Source: a virus
DNA length: 64,000 nt
Strand: one strand, 5' to 3'
Virus record (IMG/VR): IMGVR_UViG_3300043788_000169
Coordinates: 1 to 64,000 of that record
In this document: one piece after another, positions 39,589 through 47,929 of the stretch
Position numbering within the stretch: the first letter of the stretch is position 1
Layout of the letters: every line of letters starts with the position of its first letter
Made by a program: the position numbers and the translations under genes
The notes under the pieces: generated by a model
Databases searched by the model: none
Seen by the model: the letters and a program-made list of their open reading frames with translations, nothing else
Told to the model about the DNA's origin: nothing

Positions 39589-40095
39589 GTGAGCATCACG
39601 CCTCCCGAGCCGTACATCCCGTTCGCTCCCCTGCAGGGGTCCATGCGGGCCCTGTACCACTCGATGGTGCAGGTTACGAGGCTGCAGGCCACCATCACCC
39701 CCGACGGCGCCGCGAACATGTCCTGGAGCCCGGTGGGGGTGGTGTTCGACATGTTCCTGAACACCCCCAGCTACATGATGTGCCGCCTGGACCTGCAGTT
39801 CGTCCGCCGCGGTGTCGACCAGCCGCCCGCGCTCGTCGCCGGCAAGGCGCCGGACCGCGTCGGGGTGATCTACTACGACCCGGTCACCGACCCGCTGACC
39901 GGCGTGCCGCTGATCCTGGCCGGCGACCGGCTGGTGTGCGTATCCGGCCCGGTGATGGGCACCTTCGAGCTGCGGGTCGTGCCCGACGTCGCCCAGGATC
40001 TGATCGGTGCTCACCACGTCGAGACCCAGATCGTGGAGGTCAGCCAGGCGCTGCAGCCTGGTTCGATCCAGCCGTTCCCCGGCAGTGGCCCGTGA
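39589..40095 (+). CDS. Head-closure-like protein
   Basis: The 168-residue beta-rich protein (SMVQVTRLQATITPDG, VVFDMFLNTP, VIYYDPVTDPLTGVPLILAGDRLV) has the size, position and character of head-closure (Hc1/gp16-like) proteins. GTG 39589 lies 9 bases after CGAT. It overlaps the next gene by 4 bases. Confidence 0.6.
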   Translation: MSITPPEPYIPFAPLQGSMRALYHSMVQVTRLQATITPDGAANMSWSPVGVVFDMFLNTPSYMMCRLDLQFVRRGVDQPPALVAGKAPDRVGVIYYDPVTDPLTGVPLILAGDRLVCVSGPVMGTFELRVVPDVAQDLIGAHHVETQIVEVSQALQPGSIQPFPGSGP

Positions 40096-40469
40096 GCTTC
40101 CGCCTGACGGTCGACGCCTCCCGTGCCCTTGCCGAGCTGGACCGCCTCGCCCGCGGGCCGGATCCCGGCACCTTCGAGGTTCCGCTGGCCGCCGCCACCG
40201 CGGCGACCGCCTCGCGCGTGCACAAGCTCACCGGCAGGCTGGCGGAGAGTGGTCACCCCAGCAGCGAGATGAGCGAGGGCCGGTGGGAGGGCACGCTGGC
40301 CTACGCCCGCTACCCTGGCATCTTCGAGCTGGCCCGCGGCAACCGGCCGACCAAGAACCACCCCGAGGGCAAGCACTTCTTCTTCGATCCCGGCGGCGAG
40401 AACTACCTGCAGGGCGTTCGGCGCGCACTGGTGGCCTACGTCACCGACGGAGACGAGACCGATCTCTAG
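40092..40469 (+). CDS. HK97 gp10-like tail completion protein
   Basis: The 125-residue protein starts SFRLTVDASRALAELDRL, has a VHKLTGRLAESGHPSSE loop and YARYPGIFELARGNRPTKNHPEGKHFFF, similar in plan to HK97 gp10-type proteins (helix, then basic TGRL loop, then Y-x-x-x-x-E-x-G). It would cap or complete the tail or neck. Confidence 0.65.
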   Translation: MSFRLTVDASRALAELDRLARGPDPGTFEVPLAAATAATASRVHKLTGRLAESGHPSSEMSEGRWEGTLAYARYPGIFELARGNRPTKNHPEGKHFFFDPGGENYLQGVRRALVAYVTDGDETDL

Positions 40470-40488
40470 CGCGCCGATTAACTCGGGC

Positions 40489-41115
40489 ATGGGACTGCTG
40501 CAGGAGGTCGTGAGCGTCCGCACCACCCTGCGAGTCGATCGCTGGGATGCGGAGCAGGTGGCCTCGGCGCGGCGCCGGCTGGAGGCCCCGCCCGGTTTTG
40601 AGCCCGATCACCGGCACTTCCGGCTGCTGAATATCAGGCCCTACTCGACCACGGTTGATGAGGACTGCAACCTGGTCACCCAGCAGGGGTGGGTCGCGCT
40701 GCTCGGCGGTATCGCGGGCACGACCATGACCACCAAGTTCTCCGCCTCTCAGGCCCGGATCGGCGCGGGCACCGTGAACACCGCGGCGGCCTATGCCGAC
40801 ACCAAGCTGGGCGGGGACGGAAGCTCCTCTACCGCCTGGTACAAGCTGGTTTCCGGCTCTCCGACGATCTCCACCGGCTCCAGCCCGCCCACTCTGGTCT
40901 TCGTCGCGGCGTTCGGCACCAGCGTGGCCAACTTCGCCTGGGCGGAGTTCGGCACCGACAACGGATCCTCGGACAGCAACACGGTGACCGTTAGCAATCC
41001 CTGCTTCCTCAACCACGGGATCAGCAACCAGGGCACGAAGGCCAGCGGCCAGATCTGGACGGTCACCGAGACGATCACCTTCGGGTACCCGACCGGCGCC
41101 GGCACGGTGTCCTGA
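40489..41115 (+). CDS. Putative tail-region virion protein
   Basis: The 208-residue protein contains NLVTQQGWVALLGGIAG and a Ser/Thr/Gly-rich beta-strand region ending TVTETITFGY. The opening resembles phage virion proteins with an N-x-x-T-x-x-G-x-x-x-x-x-x-x-x-G segment. It lies next to the tail terminator gene. ATG 40489 follows CGAT by 10 bases. Confidence 0.5.
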   Translation: MGLLQEVVSVRTTLRVDRWDAEQVASARRRLEAPPGFEPDHRHFRLLNIRPYSTTVDEDCNLVTQQGWVALLGGIAGTTMTTKFSASQARIGAGTVNTAAAYADTKLGGDGSSSTAWYKLVSGSPTISTGSSPPTLVFVAAFGTSVANFAWAEFGTDNGSSDSNTVTVSNPCFLNHGISNQGTKASGQIWTVTETITFGYPTGAGTVS

Positions 41116-41130
41116 CCTGGGCGGCGCCTT

Positions 41131-42750
41131 ATGGCGTTCGGTGTTCCCTACAGTCTTGGCTCGGCGAACAGCGGCGCTGGCGCTGACACCCTCCAGCTCA
41201 CTGTCACTGCCAGCTCTGCTCAGGGCGACGCCATCGTCGTCACCGCGTCGATCAACACCAACTCGGCGGCCGCGTCGCCGTCAGCCTGCGCGGATAGCCA
41301 GGGCAACGTCTACACACGGGTCACCTTCACCGGCACGTCTGCGGAGTATCAGACTTCGCAATTCGTCTCGACGGAGAACAGTTCGGGTGGCCCGACCAGC
41401 CCGCTGGTCAGCGGCGTCGACACGATTACTGTCACATACACCACTTCTACGACAGCCACCGGGCACAACCTGGCTGCGATAGGGTGCTCTGGCTGTGCAG
41501 TCGGCCCTACATCCGCCACGGTTGACCAGACCGCCATCAACGGCAACACCACGACCGGCACGGTCACCACTGCGACCCTGGCCGCTCTCCAGCAGACCGC
41601 TGAGCTGATTGTCGCTTCGGTCAGCGCTCACGACACTGCGCCTCCGATGGTCTGGAACACCCCGCTCAGCAATGTCGTGGGCCCCGTCGTCAACGCCGCG
41701 AATCAGCAGACCTGGGTCGCCGCGGGAGTGTCGACCACCTCGGCGTCCACAACCTATGGCGGCACGGTCAGTGCCTCGGGCAAGTGGGATTGCGCCGTCG
41801 TCTCGATCCTGCCGCTGGGGGCCCAGTCCATCTCCGAGGCCGACGTCGCCGGGGCTGTGGACAGTCTCTCGGTCTCGGTGTCCGTGCCCCTGGCTGATGC
41901 AGGCGCCGCAGTAGATGATCAGCCGGGTGAGTTCACTCTTTCCGCTACCGTGGCGCTGGCCGACACCGCGGCGGGCACCGACAGCTTCTCGGCAGCCGTG
42001 GCCGCCTCGCTGGCCGACGTCGCTGGGGCTGACGACTTTGTGGCTCCTGCGGCTGCGCTGAGCCTCGCGGACGTGGCCGCAGGGGAGGACGCCCTCTCCC
42101 CGGCTGCCACAGTAGCCCTGGCTGACGTAGCCGGGGCAGATGATTCTGTGACTCCGGCCGTCGCCCTGAGCCTGGCCGACACTGCGGGTGCAGTGGACGG
42201 TATGTCGCTGGCTGCCGCTATCGCGGTGGCTGACGTGGCGGGCGGAACTGATGCCCTCCTGCTGGCGATTGGGATAGCCGAGACCGCGGGTGCGGTGGAC
42301 AGCATCTCCGTGACCATCTCCGAGGCGGGCTCCCCGCTGCCGTGGTTCACCGCGGCGCTCATGGTGAGCCGCTGGCGGGCGTCGATTGAAGGGCAGAGGT
42401 GGTCAGCTGCGCTGCTGCCGGGAAGATGGGTGAGTGCGTTGGCTACCCGGGTCTACAACGTCACATCGACGGAGCAGATCCCCGCCCGCGTGACGGGGCC
42501 GGCCGATCCCACGGGGCTGGAAGTGCAGATGGCCTTCCTGACGTCGCCCCCGCCTGCGCAGCCCACCGTCGATCAGTGGCTGGCCGCGGAGTGGGGAACC
42601 GATACCGGACCGCCCTGGACAGCCTTGTGCCTGATCGGCCCGGCCGGCCTTATGACCCTGGTCTCCGGCGTGAATTACTACGTCTGGGTGCAGGTCACGG
42701 CCAGCCCGGAGGTGCCCGTCGAGTATGCGGGGATGCTGGAGGCCCAGTAG
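41131..42750 (+). CDS. Repeat-containing virion protein
   Basis: The 539-residue protein has an N-terminal Ser/Thr-rich beta region (~230 residues), then about eight imperfect 17-21 residue repeats of the type ALADVAGADD-(S/A)... (~residues 230-395). The C-terminal domain (RVTGPADPTGLEVQMAF ... YYVWVQVTASPEVPVEYAG) is of a kind seen in phage head-tail proteins. The repeats may form a fibrous or stacked rod. The stop is directly followed by the tail-terminator ATG. Confidence 0.6.
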   Translation: MAFGVPYSLGSANSGAGADTLQLTVTASSAQGDAIVVTASINTNSAAASPSACADSQGNVYTRVTFTGTSAEYQTSQFVSTENSSGGPTSPLVSGVDTITVTYTTSTTATGHNLAAIGCSGCAVGPTSATVDQTAINGNTTTGTVTTATLAALQQTAELIVASVSAHDTAPPMVWNTPLSNVVGPVVNAANQQTWVAAGVSTTSASTTYGGTVSASGKWDCAVVSILPLGAQSISEADVAGAVDSLSVSVSVPLADAGAAVDDQPGEFTLSATVALADTAAGTDSFSAAVAASLADVAGADDFVAPAAALSLADVAAGEDALSPAATVALADVAGADDSVTPAVALSLADTAGAVDGMSLAAAIAVADVAGGTDALLLAIGIAETAGAVDSISVTISEAGSPLPWFTAALMVSRWRASIEGQRWSAALLPGRWVSALATRVYNVTSTEQIPARVTGPADPTGLEVQMAFLTSPPPAQPTVDQWLAAEWGTDTGPPWTALCLIGPAGLMTLVSGVNYYVWVQVTASPEVPVEYAGMLEAQ

Positions 42751-43272
42751 ATGGACAATGTCGCCTCCGGCGCGGTGCAGTACCTGTCCGGGATTCAGGA
42801 CGTCACCGCCCTGCTCGGCTCGTTCGGGATCTCTGACCCGGCCCCCGCCAATATCGGGATGCCCTACATCTTCCAGGAGAACCAGCTCGTCGTGCTCCAG
42901 GGCACCTCTGCGGCCGGCCTGGTGTGCTCGGTGTCCGGGCAGTGGAACAATGCCATTCCTTACGGCACACAGCGGTTCAGCCGCCTGAGCGTGGAGTTCT
43001 ACGTCGACCCGCAGCGCGATTCCGGCCTGAACGTGACCGAGACCCCGGGCCTCACGATCAAGAGAGGCGAGCAGCTGTTCGCCGTGGTGAACAGCTACCT
43101 GCACCGCCGCAACCCCGATACCCAGGTCTGGGGTGATCTGGTCACAGTCAGCTGTGTGCTCCTGGCGGAGGGCGAGTTCGTCAAGATGCCGACCGGGGAC
43201 GGCGACTGGCTGCAGTACAAGCAGAGCCTTTACGGAGTCGGGTTCACCGGCTGGACCGACGTCGCAATCTAG
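42751..43272 (+). CDS. Tail terminator-like protein
   Basis: The 173-residue protein begins GAVQYLSGIQDVTALLGSFG and continues GMPYIFQENQLVVLQGTSAAGL and RLSVEFYVDPQRD, a pattern shared by phage tail-terminator/minor tail proteins that stop tube polymerisation. It starts one base after the previous stop. Confidence 0.65.
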   Translation: MDNVASGAVQYLSGIQDVTALLGSFGISDPAPANIGMPYIFQENQLVVLQGTSAAGLVCSVSGQWNNAIPYGTQRFSRLSVEFYVDPQRDSGLNVTETPGLTIKRGEQLFAVVNSYLHRRNPDTQVWGDLVTVSCVLLAEGEFVKMPTGDGDWLQYKQSLYGVGFTGWTDVAI

Positions 43273-43281
43273 GAGAGCCCC

Positions 43282-43755
43282 ATGCCACTGTTCATTCCCC
43301 GCCGTCGCAAGCTGGGCCCTGTCAAGGAAATGATGAACTCCACTGTCCTGTGGCAGATGGGTGTGGCGGCCGCCACGATCAGCGCCAACGGGAACTCCGG
43401 CGAGATCAACGTCGCCTCGTGGGAGAACTTCATCCTGATGGCCACGGTGGGCATCCCGACCGGGTCGAGCCCGACCCTGCAGGTGCACGTGGACGGATAC
43501 GATGCCAACGGCAACGTCTACTCCGACCTGTGCAGCGCCTCGCAGCCGGTGCTGGGCTTCAGCGGGGGCGGGGCGCAGAGCCTGCAGTCAACCCTGGGGC
43601 TCAGCGCCCAGTTCGTCGTCTCGTCTTCCGCGGGCACCCCGGGCGCTTTCAACCAGCTGTTCTGCGCCCCGGAGTACATCGCGGTGCGGTGGGTCATCGG
43701 CGGCACCGGCAGCCCGACGTTCCCCGGCACCTACATGAGCTTGTTCGGCCGCTGA
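43282..43755 (+). CDS. Putative virion protein
   Basis: The 157-residue beta-rich protein (EINVASWENFILMATVGIP, LQVHVDGYDANGNVY, EYIAVRWVIGGTGSPTFPG) is unrecognised by name but composed like a receptor- or tube-associated domain. GGAGAG precedes ATG 43282. A surface-decorating or adhesin-like role is possible. Confidence 0.5.
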   Translation: MPLFIPRRRKLGPVKEMMNSTVLWQMGVAAATISANGNSGEINVASWENFILMATVGIPTGSSPTLQVHVDGYDANGNVYSDLCSASQPVLGFSGGGAQSLQSTLGLSAQFVVSSSAGTPGAFNQLFCAPEYIAVRWVIGGTGSPTFPGTYMSLFGR

Positions 43756-43839
43756 CCGATGGTGTGCACCTGCCAGGGTTTCTGAGCGTCATTCCAGTTA
43801 TGTAGCAGTTGTTTGGCGGTGTGGAGGGCGGGGTTTCCG

Positions 43840-45099
43840 GTGAAAGTGCTAGTTAAGTCCCCGTACTCGCCCCTCGTCGGCTATGGCCAGGACGGCTTCG
43901 GGATCATCCGGGCGCTGGATCACTGGGGCTGCGATGTCTACCCGCAGCCCACCTGGGTGGACGTCCCGATCCCCAAGGATCTGCTGCACCTGTTCAACAA
44001 GCACCTGGAGCCCCCGTTCGACCTCACGATCAACCACTGGTCGCCTGGCGAGCTGGGGATCCGGCCGGAGGCGCGCGAGCTGACCCGGTGTGCCATCGCC
44101 TGGACCATGTGGGAGTTCGAGAACTGCCCGCTGCCTGCCCCGGTGGCCATGACCGACAAGAAGAGCGGGGAGCCGTACACCACCACCGCCAAGAGCGGGC
44201 TGGTGCCGCTGTGCCGGAACCGTGGCTCGCTGCGCAAGCGGCTGGAGCTGTTCGACCTCGTGCTCGGCTACACCGAGACCACGCTGCACGCGCTCGATCA
44301 CTACATCCCCAGGGCCCGCGGCAAAGAGAAGGTGCCGGTGCCGACGGCGATCCTGCAGGGCGGGTTCGAGGCCGGGGACTGGAAGTTCAACCACGAGCGC
44401 GACTGGTTCGCCGATGAGTTCACCTACATCATGCACGGGGCGCTGAACCGCAGGAAGTGCGCCTGGACGGCGATCCAGGCGTTCAACGACCTCAAGCACG
44501 AGCACCCGGAGTTCGCCAAGGCCCGTCTCGCTCTTCATTCGATGACCCCAGGACTGTTCCCTGAGCTAAACGAAGTGTTCAAGGACAAGAACCTGCACGT
44601 CTACATCGAAGCCTGGGATCACGAGACGGTGCAGGCGTTCTACAACGCCGCGCACGTGCTGCTGGCCCCGAGCCGCGGGGAAGGCAAGAACCTGCCCGCC
44701 CTGGAGTTCTCCACGACCGGCGGAGTGGCGGCGGTCACGGCCTTCGGTGGCCACCTGAACTGGATGGGCGATGCCTACGCCTACCCGCTGAGCTACGAAC
44801 TCACCCCGTCCTTCGATGACCGGCCGGACGCAGCTTACGATGCCAAGGTGCCCGTGGAGGAGCTGAAGCGGGTCATGTGGCACACCTTCACCCACCGGGA
44901 CGAGGCCAGGCAGAAGGGCGAGCTGGCGTCCAAGGTGATCCCGTCTATGTGCGACTGGTCGGTGGTGGTGGAGAACCTGTTCCGCACGATCCGCGACAAC
45001 GTCCCGTTCAACGGCTCGCTGATCTACGACATGGCCATGCGGTGCCGGGTCGACCCGCTGGAGCGTGTTTCACGTGGAACGCAGGATCCGCGGGCATGA
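43840..45099 (+). CDS. GT4-family glycosyltransferase embedded in virion operon
   Basis: The 419-residue protein opens KVLVKSPYSPLVGYGQDGFG. It has VLLAPSRGEGKNLPALEFSTTG (the E-x7-E region of GT-B group 1 enzymes) and VAAVTAFGGHLNWMG. GTG 43840 follows GGAGGGCGGGG. It transfers a sugar from a nucleotide donor; with five more sugar enzymes at 10.2-15.6 kb and its place among tail genes, glycosylation of virion proteins is a reasonable inference. A parS-like 16-mer lies near its 3' end (45066-45081). Confidence 0.78.
   Translation: MKVLVKSPYSPLVGYGQDGFGIIRALDHWGCDVYPQPTWVDVPIPKDLLHLFNKHLEPPFDLTINHWSPGELGIRPEARELTRCAIAWTMWEFENCPLPAPVAMTDKKSGEPYTTTAKSGLVPLCRNRGSLRKRLELFDLVLGYTETTLHALDHYIPRARGKEKVPVPTAILQGGFEAGDWKFNHERDWFADEFTYIMHGALNRRKCAWTAIQAFNDLKHEHPEFAKARLALHSMTPGLFPELNEVFKDKNLHVYIEAWDHETVQAFYNAAHVLLAPSRGEGKNLPALEFSTTGGVAAVTAFGGHLNWMGDAYAYPLSYELTPSFDDRPDAAYDAKVPVEELKRVMWHTFTHRDEARQKGELASKVIPSMCDWSVVVENLFRTIRDNVPFNGSLIYDMAMRCRVDPLERVSRGTQDPRA
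45066..45081. promoter_or_regulatory. parS-like 16-mer
   Basis: TGTTTCACGTGGAACG differs at only its last base from TGTTTCACGTGGAACA, a form of the conserved bacterial parS centromere site bound by ParB. It lies inside the end of the glycosyltransferase coding region, so chance cannot be excluded. Confidence 0.45.
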
Positions 45100-45353
45100 C
45101 CGTCATGGCGATTGATCAGAGTGTGGCTGCCCCGGAGGAAGTCGAGCTGCGCTGCCCGGAGACCGCTGGCAAGCTGCTGGCCAAGATCCGGCGCCAGGGC
45201 GAGCAGCCGAGCTACGTGCACCCGGACAACCTGATCGAGCTGAGCTGCGACTCGTGCAAGCTCTCCCGGCGCCGGGCCGGGCTGCCGGTGGTCCGGGTGC
45301 TGCACCGCTACGACATTCTCGGCACTCTCGTGGCGACTCTGGTAGTCGAGTAA
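45096..45353 (+). CDS. Com-like small zinc-finger protein
   Basis: The 85-residue protein has RCPETAGKLLAKI and IELSCDSCKLSRR, similar to the layout of phage Mu Com, a zinc-finger regulator (C...KLLxK...IEIKCxxCK). The first CxxC is reduced to a single Cys, so metal binding may differ. ATG 45096 makes an ATGA overlap with the glycosyltransferase. A translational-regulator role is inference. Confidence 0.55.
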   Translation: MTVMAIDQSVAAPEEVELRCPETAGKLLAKIRRQGEQPSYVHPDNLIELSCDSCKLSRRRAGLPVVRVLHRYDILGTLVATLVVE

Positions 45354-45428
45354 CCATTCGATGGCATAGCCTCCTGCCTGGGCGTACTAGATGGCCTGTG
45401 CATCTGTCGCCTAGCGGAGGGATCATCT

Positions 45429-45848
45429 ATGGCACTGAGAATCGTCGCAGCAGAGCAGGACCCGGACGAGGCAAGGCAGGAATGGCTGTATTCCACCGAC
45501 CCTGCCATCCTCGGCTGCCGCGGGCAGGGGCATGCCTTCCCTAAGATCAAGACCGGGAAGCTGGACCCTAAGCGCAACTGGCTGGAGCACAGCCAGCACG
45601 ACGGCCAGTGGCAGCTGGTCCAGCTCTGCCGGGATGGCTGCGGTACGGAGCGGTGCGTCACCACCAACCCTGGGGGCACCGACATTGACCTGCCCGCGCG
45701 ATTCCGGTATCGCCGGACCAAGCCCGGCTACAGCCCGCCCGCGGGCGTTCGGGTGACCCGGCGCGAGTGTTTCTCCGAGGTCATGCGCCGTCGCAGGGAG
45801 GACAAGGGCCCGGCCGAGGCACCTCCCGTGAAGTTCCGCTCAGGCTGA
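45429..45848 (+). CDS. Actinophage-type Cys/His hypothetical protein
   Basis: The 139-residue protein has CRGQGHAFPK, CRDGCGTERC and a basic tail, a pattern (C-x-x-x-GHAF ... C-x-x-CGT-x-R) found in small proteins of actinophages and actinobacterial elements, usually followed by Y-x-x-P-x-GY, here KPGYSPP. SD GGAGGG precedes ATG 45429. A CGATGGCATA motif lies upstream at 45359, repeated at 46259. Confidence 0.55.
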   Translation: MALRIVAAEQDPDEARQEWLYSTDPAILGCRGQGHAFPKIKTGKLDPKRNWLEHSQHDGQWQLVQLCRDGCGTERCVTTNPGGTDIDLPARFRYRRTKPGYSPPAGVRVTRRECFSEVMRRRREDKGPAEAPPVKFRSG

Positions 45849-45874
45849 ACACCTAGAAGAAAGCGAGTAATTAG

Positions 45875-46252
45875 ATGGCAGAGAACGGCCCCGCCGAGCT
45901 GCGTATCCGGTTCCCGAGCCAGGCGAAGCTGCTCAACTTCATCCGGCTGCTGCGCGAGGAGCACCCGACTCAGGTCCAGCCGTTCGGCGCTGACGTCAAC
46001 GCGGTGCCCTACATCCAGAGTGCGGACGACACCGAGATCGCCCCCGGGGATGACGTGATCCTGGTGCCGGGGCACCGGGAGGAGCTGGCGGGGCAGTTCC
46101 TGCTGCCAAAGCCGGGCGAGGAGGAGCCTCCTCCGCCACCGCGGCGCCCGCGCGGGGTGCCGGACCAGCCGTTCGCCACGCACGGAGGCCCCGGCGGGGG
46201 GCGTCCTGACGACGGCCGTACGCGGGGGCTGAACGAGCCAGCGCCGTATTAA
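45875..46252 (+). CDS. Hypothetical protein
   Basis: The 125-residue protein is unrecognised. The N-terminal half is folded (ELRIRFPSQAKLLNFIRLLREEH) and the C-terminus is a Pro/Gly/Arg-rich disordered tail. GAAGAAAG lies upstream as a weak SD. Confidence 0.55.
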   Translation: MAENGPAELRIRFPSQAKLLNFIRLLREEHPTQVQPFGADVNAVPYIQSADDTEIAPGDDVILVPGHREELAGQFLLPKPGEEEPPPPPRRPRGVPDQPFATHGGPGGGRPDDGRTRGLNEPAPY

Positions 46253-46291
46253 ATAAACGATGGCATATTCTCACCCTGGAGGCGAGAGCTT

Positions 46292-47095
46292 ATGGTGATG
46301 ACCAAGCAGGAGAGCGGGGTCAAGAGAGCCCGCAGGGCCACCGGGACGGTCGACGGCAAGCTGGTGACGACGGAGTACACGATCACCGCGGAGCCGCCGC
46401 TGGTGCCGGAGAAGGTCGAGCTGGGCTGGACCGAGCGCGTCAGCAGCGGCTCGGTGTCGACGTGGAAGTCCCACCCGGCCAAGGGCAAGGCGGACGAGCA
46501 CGCCAACCACACGCTCGCGGTGCACGCGCTGATCGAGGCGTACCGGGCAACGGGCGCGGCAGTCGCCGCGGTGGAGCCCCCTGCGGAGAAGCCGGCCAAG
46601 GCTCCCAGGGCCTCCAAGCCGGCCAAGACTAAGGGCAGCCGGGCCAAGGCCCAGCCCGTCAAGGACAAGCCGGAGGAGCCGGCCGCCGAGACGAAGCCTG
46701 AGCCTAAAGCCAAGAGCCGCCGCCGGGCGGCTAAGCCCGTCACGGTGGCCACGGACCCTACCCCCGGCGGCCAGACGGAAGCGACGGCTTCTGGAGAGAC
46801 CGCCCCCTCAGCCGCCACCGCTGACGAGCCGCCCCGGCTGCCGGAGCCCGAGCTGATTCCCGTCGGGCCCGAGCACGCTGCTGCGCTCGATGACGGGTCG
46901 TCTCCGGAGATCCAGGACGCCGGGCAGGAGCTGGAGGATGCCGTCCTGGCCGACCCGGAGACAGCCGCTGCCGTGGCCGACCCGGAGGGCTGGGGCGACG
47001 GTTACCCCGAAGGCAAGCACCGCGCTCCTGCAGCTGCCAACCCGTTCGAGCCCGACCCGGACAGCCCGTTCTCCAACACGGGATTCGTCCGCTGA
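46292..47095 (+). CDS. Low-complexity Pro/Ala/Lys-rich protein
   Basis: The 267-residue protein has an N-terminal ~85-residue domain (VTTEYTITAEPPLVPEKVELGWTERV) followed by a long Lys/Pro/Ala-rich stretch and an acidic C-terminus. The disordered middle resembles DNA-binding or scaffolding tails. ATG 46292 or 46298 is used after GGAGGCGAG. It is the last gene before a terminator. Confidence 0.55.
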   Translation: MVMTKQESGVKRARRATGTVDGKLVTTEYTITAEPPLVPEKVELGWTERVSSGSVSTWKSHPAKGKADEHANHTLAVHALIEAYRATGAAVAAVEPPAEKPAKAPRASKPAKTKGSRAKAQPVKDKPEEPAAETKPEPKAKSRRRAAKPVTVATDPTPGGQTEATASGETAPSAATADEPPRLPEPELIPVGPEHAAALDDGSSPEIQDAGQELEDAVLADPETAAAVADPEGWGDGYPEGKHRAPAAANPFEPDPDSPFSNTGFVR

Positions 47096-47113
47096 CCTGA
47101 GCCTCGACCAGAC

Positions 47114-47147
47114 AAGCCCGGCTCCTGCTCCCGCGGGGCCGGGCTTT
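47114..47147 (+). terminator. Intrinsic terminator
   Basis: AAGCCCGGC (47114-47122) pairs with GCCGGGCTT (47138-47146), followed by TCTGTCGCTTT. It separates the head operon from the next promoter at 47161. Confidence 0.75.
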
Positions 47148-47160
47148 CTGTCGCTTTGGG

Positions 47161-47190
47161 TTGACACGTGTCTACCACTGGGCTTACCGT
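47161..47190 (+). promoter_or_regulatory. Promoter with palindromic operator (copy 3)
   Basis: TTGACA (47161-47166) is followed after 18 bases by TACCGT (47185-47190). The sequence TTGACACGTGTCTACC is identical to copy 2. It drives the small-gene cluster starting at 47231. Confidence 0.72.
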
Positions 47191-47230
47191 TGAGGCGTTC
47201 ATCAAATAAAGGAATCGGAAGGAACGCCAT

Positions 47231-47401
47231 ATGGACTGTAAGCAGACCGGGGACCATGGATCTGGTGTCCCGGTGGGTGTTCGGGAATCGCCGGAAGAGC
47301 CGCGTTTCGCGATCTGCCTGGGGTGCGGGAGGATCTTGATTGCTTTCCCCGGAACCGGGCAGGCCGGAGTGCTAGTGGGAGCAGGGGCAGGTAATGGATG
47401 A
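47231..47401 (+). CDS. Small Cys-containing protein
   Basis: The 56-residue protein (MDCKQTGDHG..., AICLGCGRIL) has a CxxC knuckle and a hydrophobic, Gly-rich C-terminus. GGAAGG at 47218 is a good SD. It is the first gene after promoter copy 3 and overlaps the next ATG by 8 bases. Confidence 0.6.
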   Translation: MDCKQTGDHGSGVPVGVRESPEEPRFAICLGCGRILIAFPGTGQAGVLVGAGAGNG

Positions 47402-47771
47402 CTTCGAGCGCCGGGCGCAGGCCCTGGACACGCTGGCCAGTTACGGGTACATCCCGGTGGGCCCGCAGTCCCGGAACCTGACGCTCGGCCAGCTGGAAGC
47501 CATGGCCTCGGCCGTCCTGAACCGGTCCCTCGCCTCGCCGCGCCCGGCTGTCAGCTTTGCCATCCGGGCCGGGGTGGTGGTCAGCGTGATCAGCTGGGTG
47601 GTGACGGTAGCAGCCCTGGTGCTGACCGTGGGATACAGCCAGCGGACGGCCGCGTTCGCCTGGGAAGCCGTGCAGTGCGGGCGCATCCACCCGTACGGCT
47701 CCCCTGCCCAGTACCAGTGCTGGGAGAAGCAGATCAAGCAGGGTGTGCCACGATTCTGGGAGGTGCCGTGA
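47394..47771 (+). CDS. Single-span membrane protein
   Basis: The 125-residue protein has one clear transmembrane helix (VVVSVISWVVTVAALVLTV, about residues 64-82) with an N-terminal cytoplasmic domain (GPQSRNLTLGQLEAMASAV) and two cysteines in the C-terminal part. Function unknown; it could alter the host envelope. Confidence 0.6.
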   Translation: MDDFERRAQALDTLASYGYIPVGPQSRNLTLGQLEAMASAVLNRSLASPRPAVSFAIRAGVVVSVISWVVTVAALVLTVGYSQRTAAFAWEAVQCGRIHPYGSPAQYQCWEKQIKQGVPRFWEVP

Positions 47772-47929
47772 GCGCCGACGTCAGCGAAGAGCCGCAGTTC
47801 TGCAGCGACCCGGAGTGCAAGGGCCATGCCCCGGCTCAGCACCCGCAGGAGAAAGTGATCACCTGGAGGTCGGAGCCGCCGCCGGACTTCCTGGAGCGCA
47901 ACGCCGGGGTGACCTACCGTGATCACTGA
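47768..47929 (+). CDS. Small Cys/His protein
   Basis: The 53-residue protein has FCSDPECKGHAPAQH, a compact CxxxxCxxH metal site. GTG 47768 overlaps the membrane-protein stop by 4 bases, and the gene overlaps the NADAR start by 11 bases. Confidence 0.55.
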   Translation: MSADVSEEPQFCSDPECKGHAPAQHPQEKVITWRSEPPPDFLERNAGVTYRDH

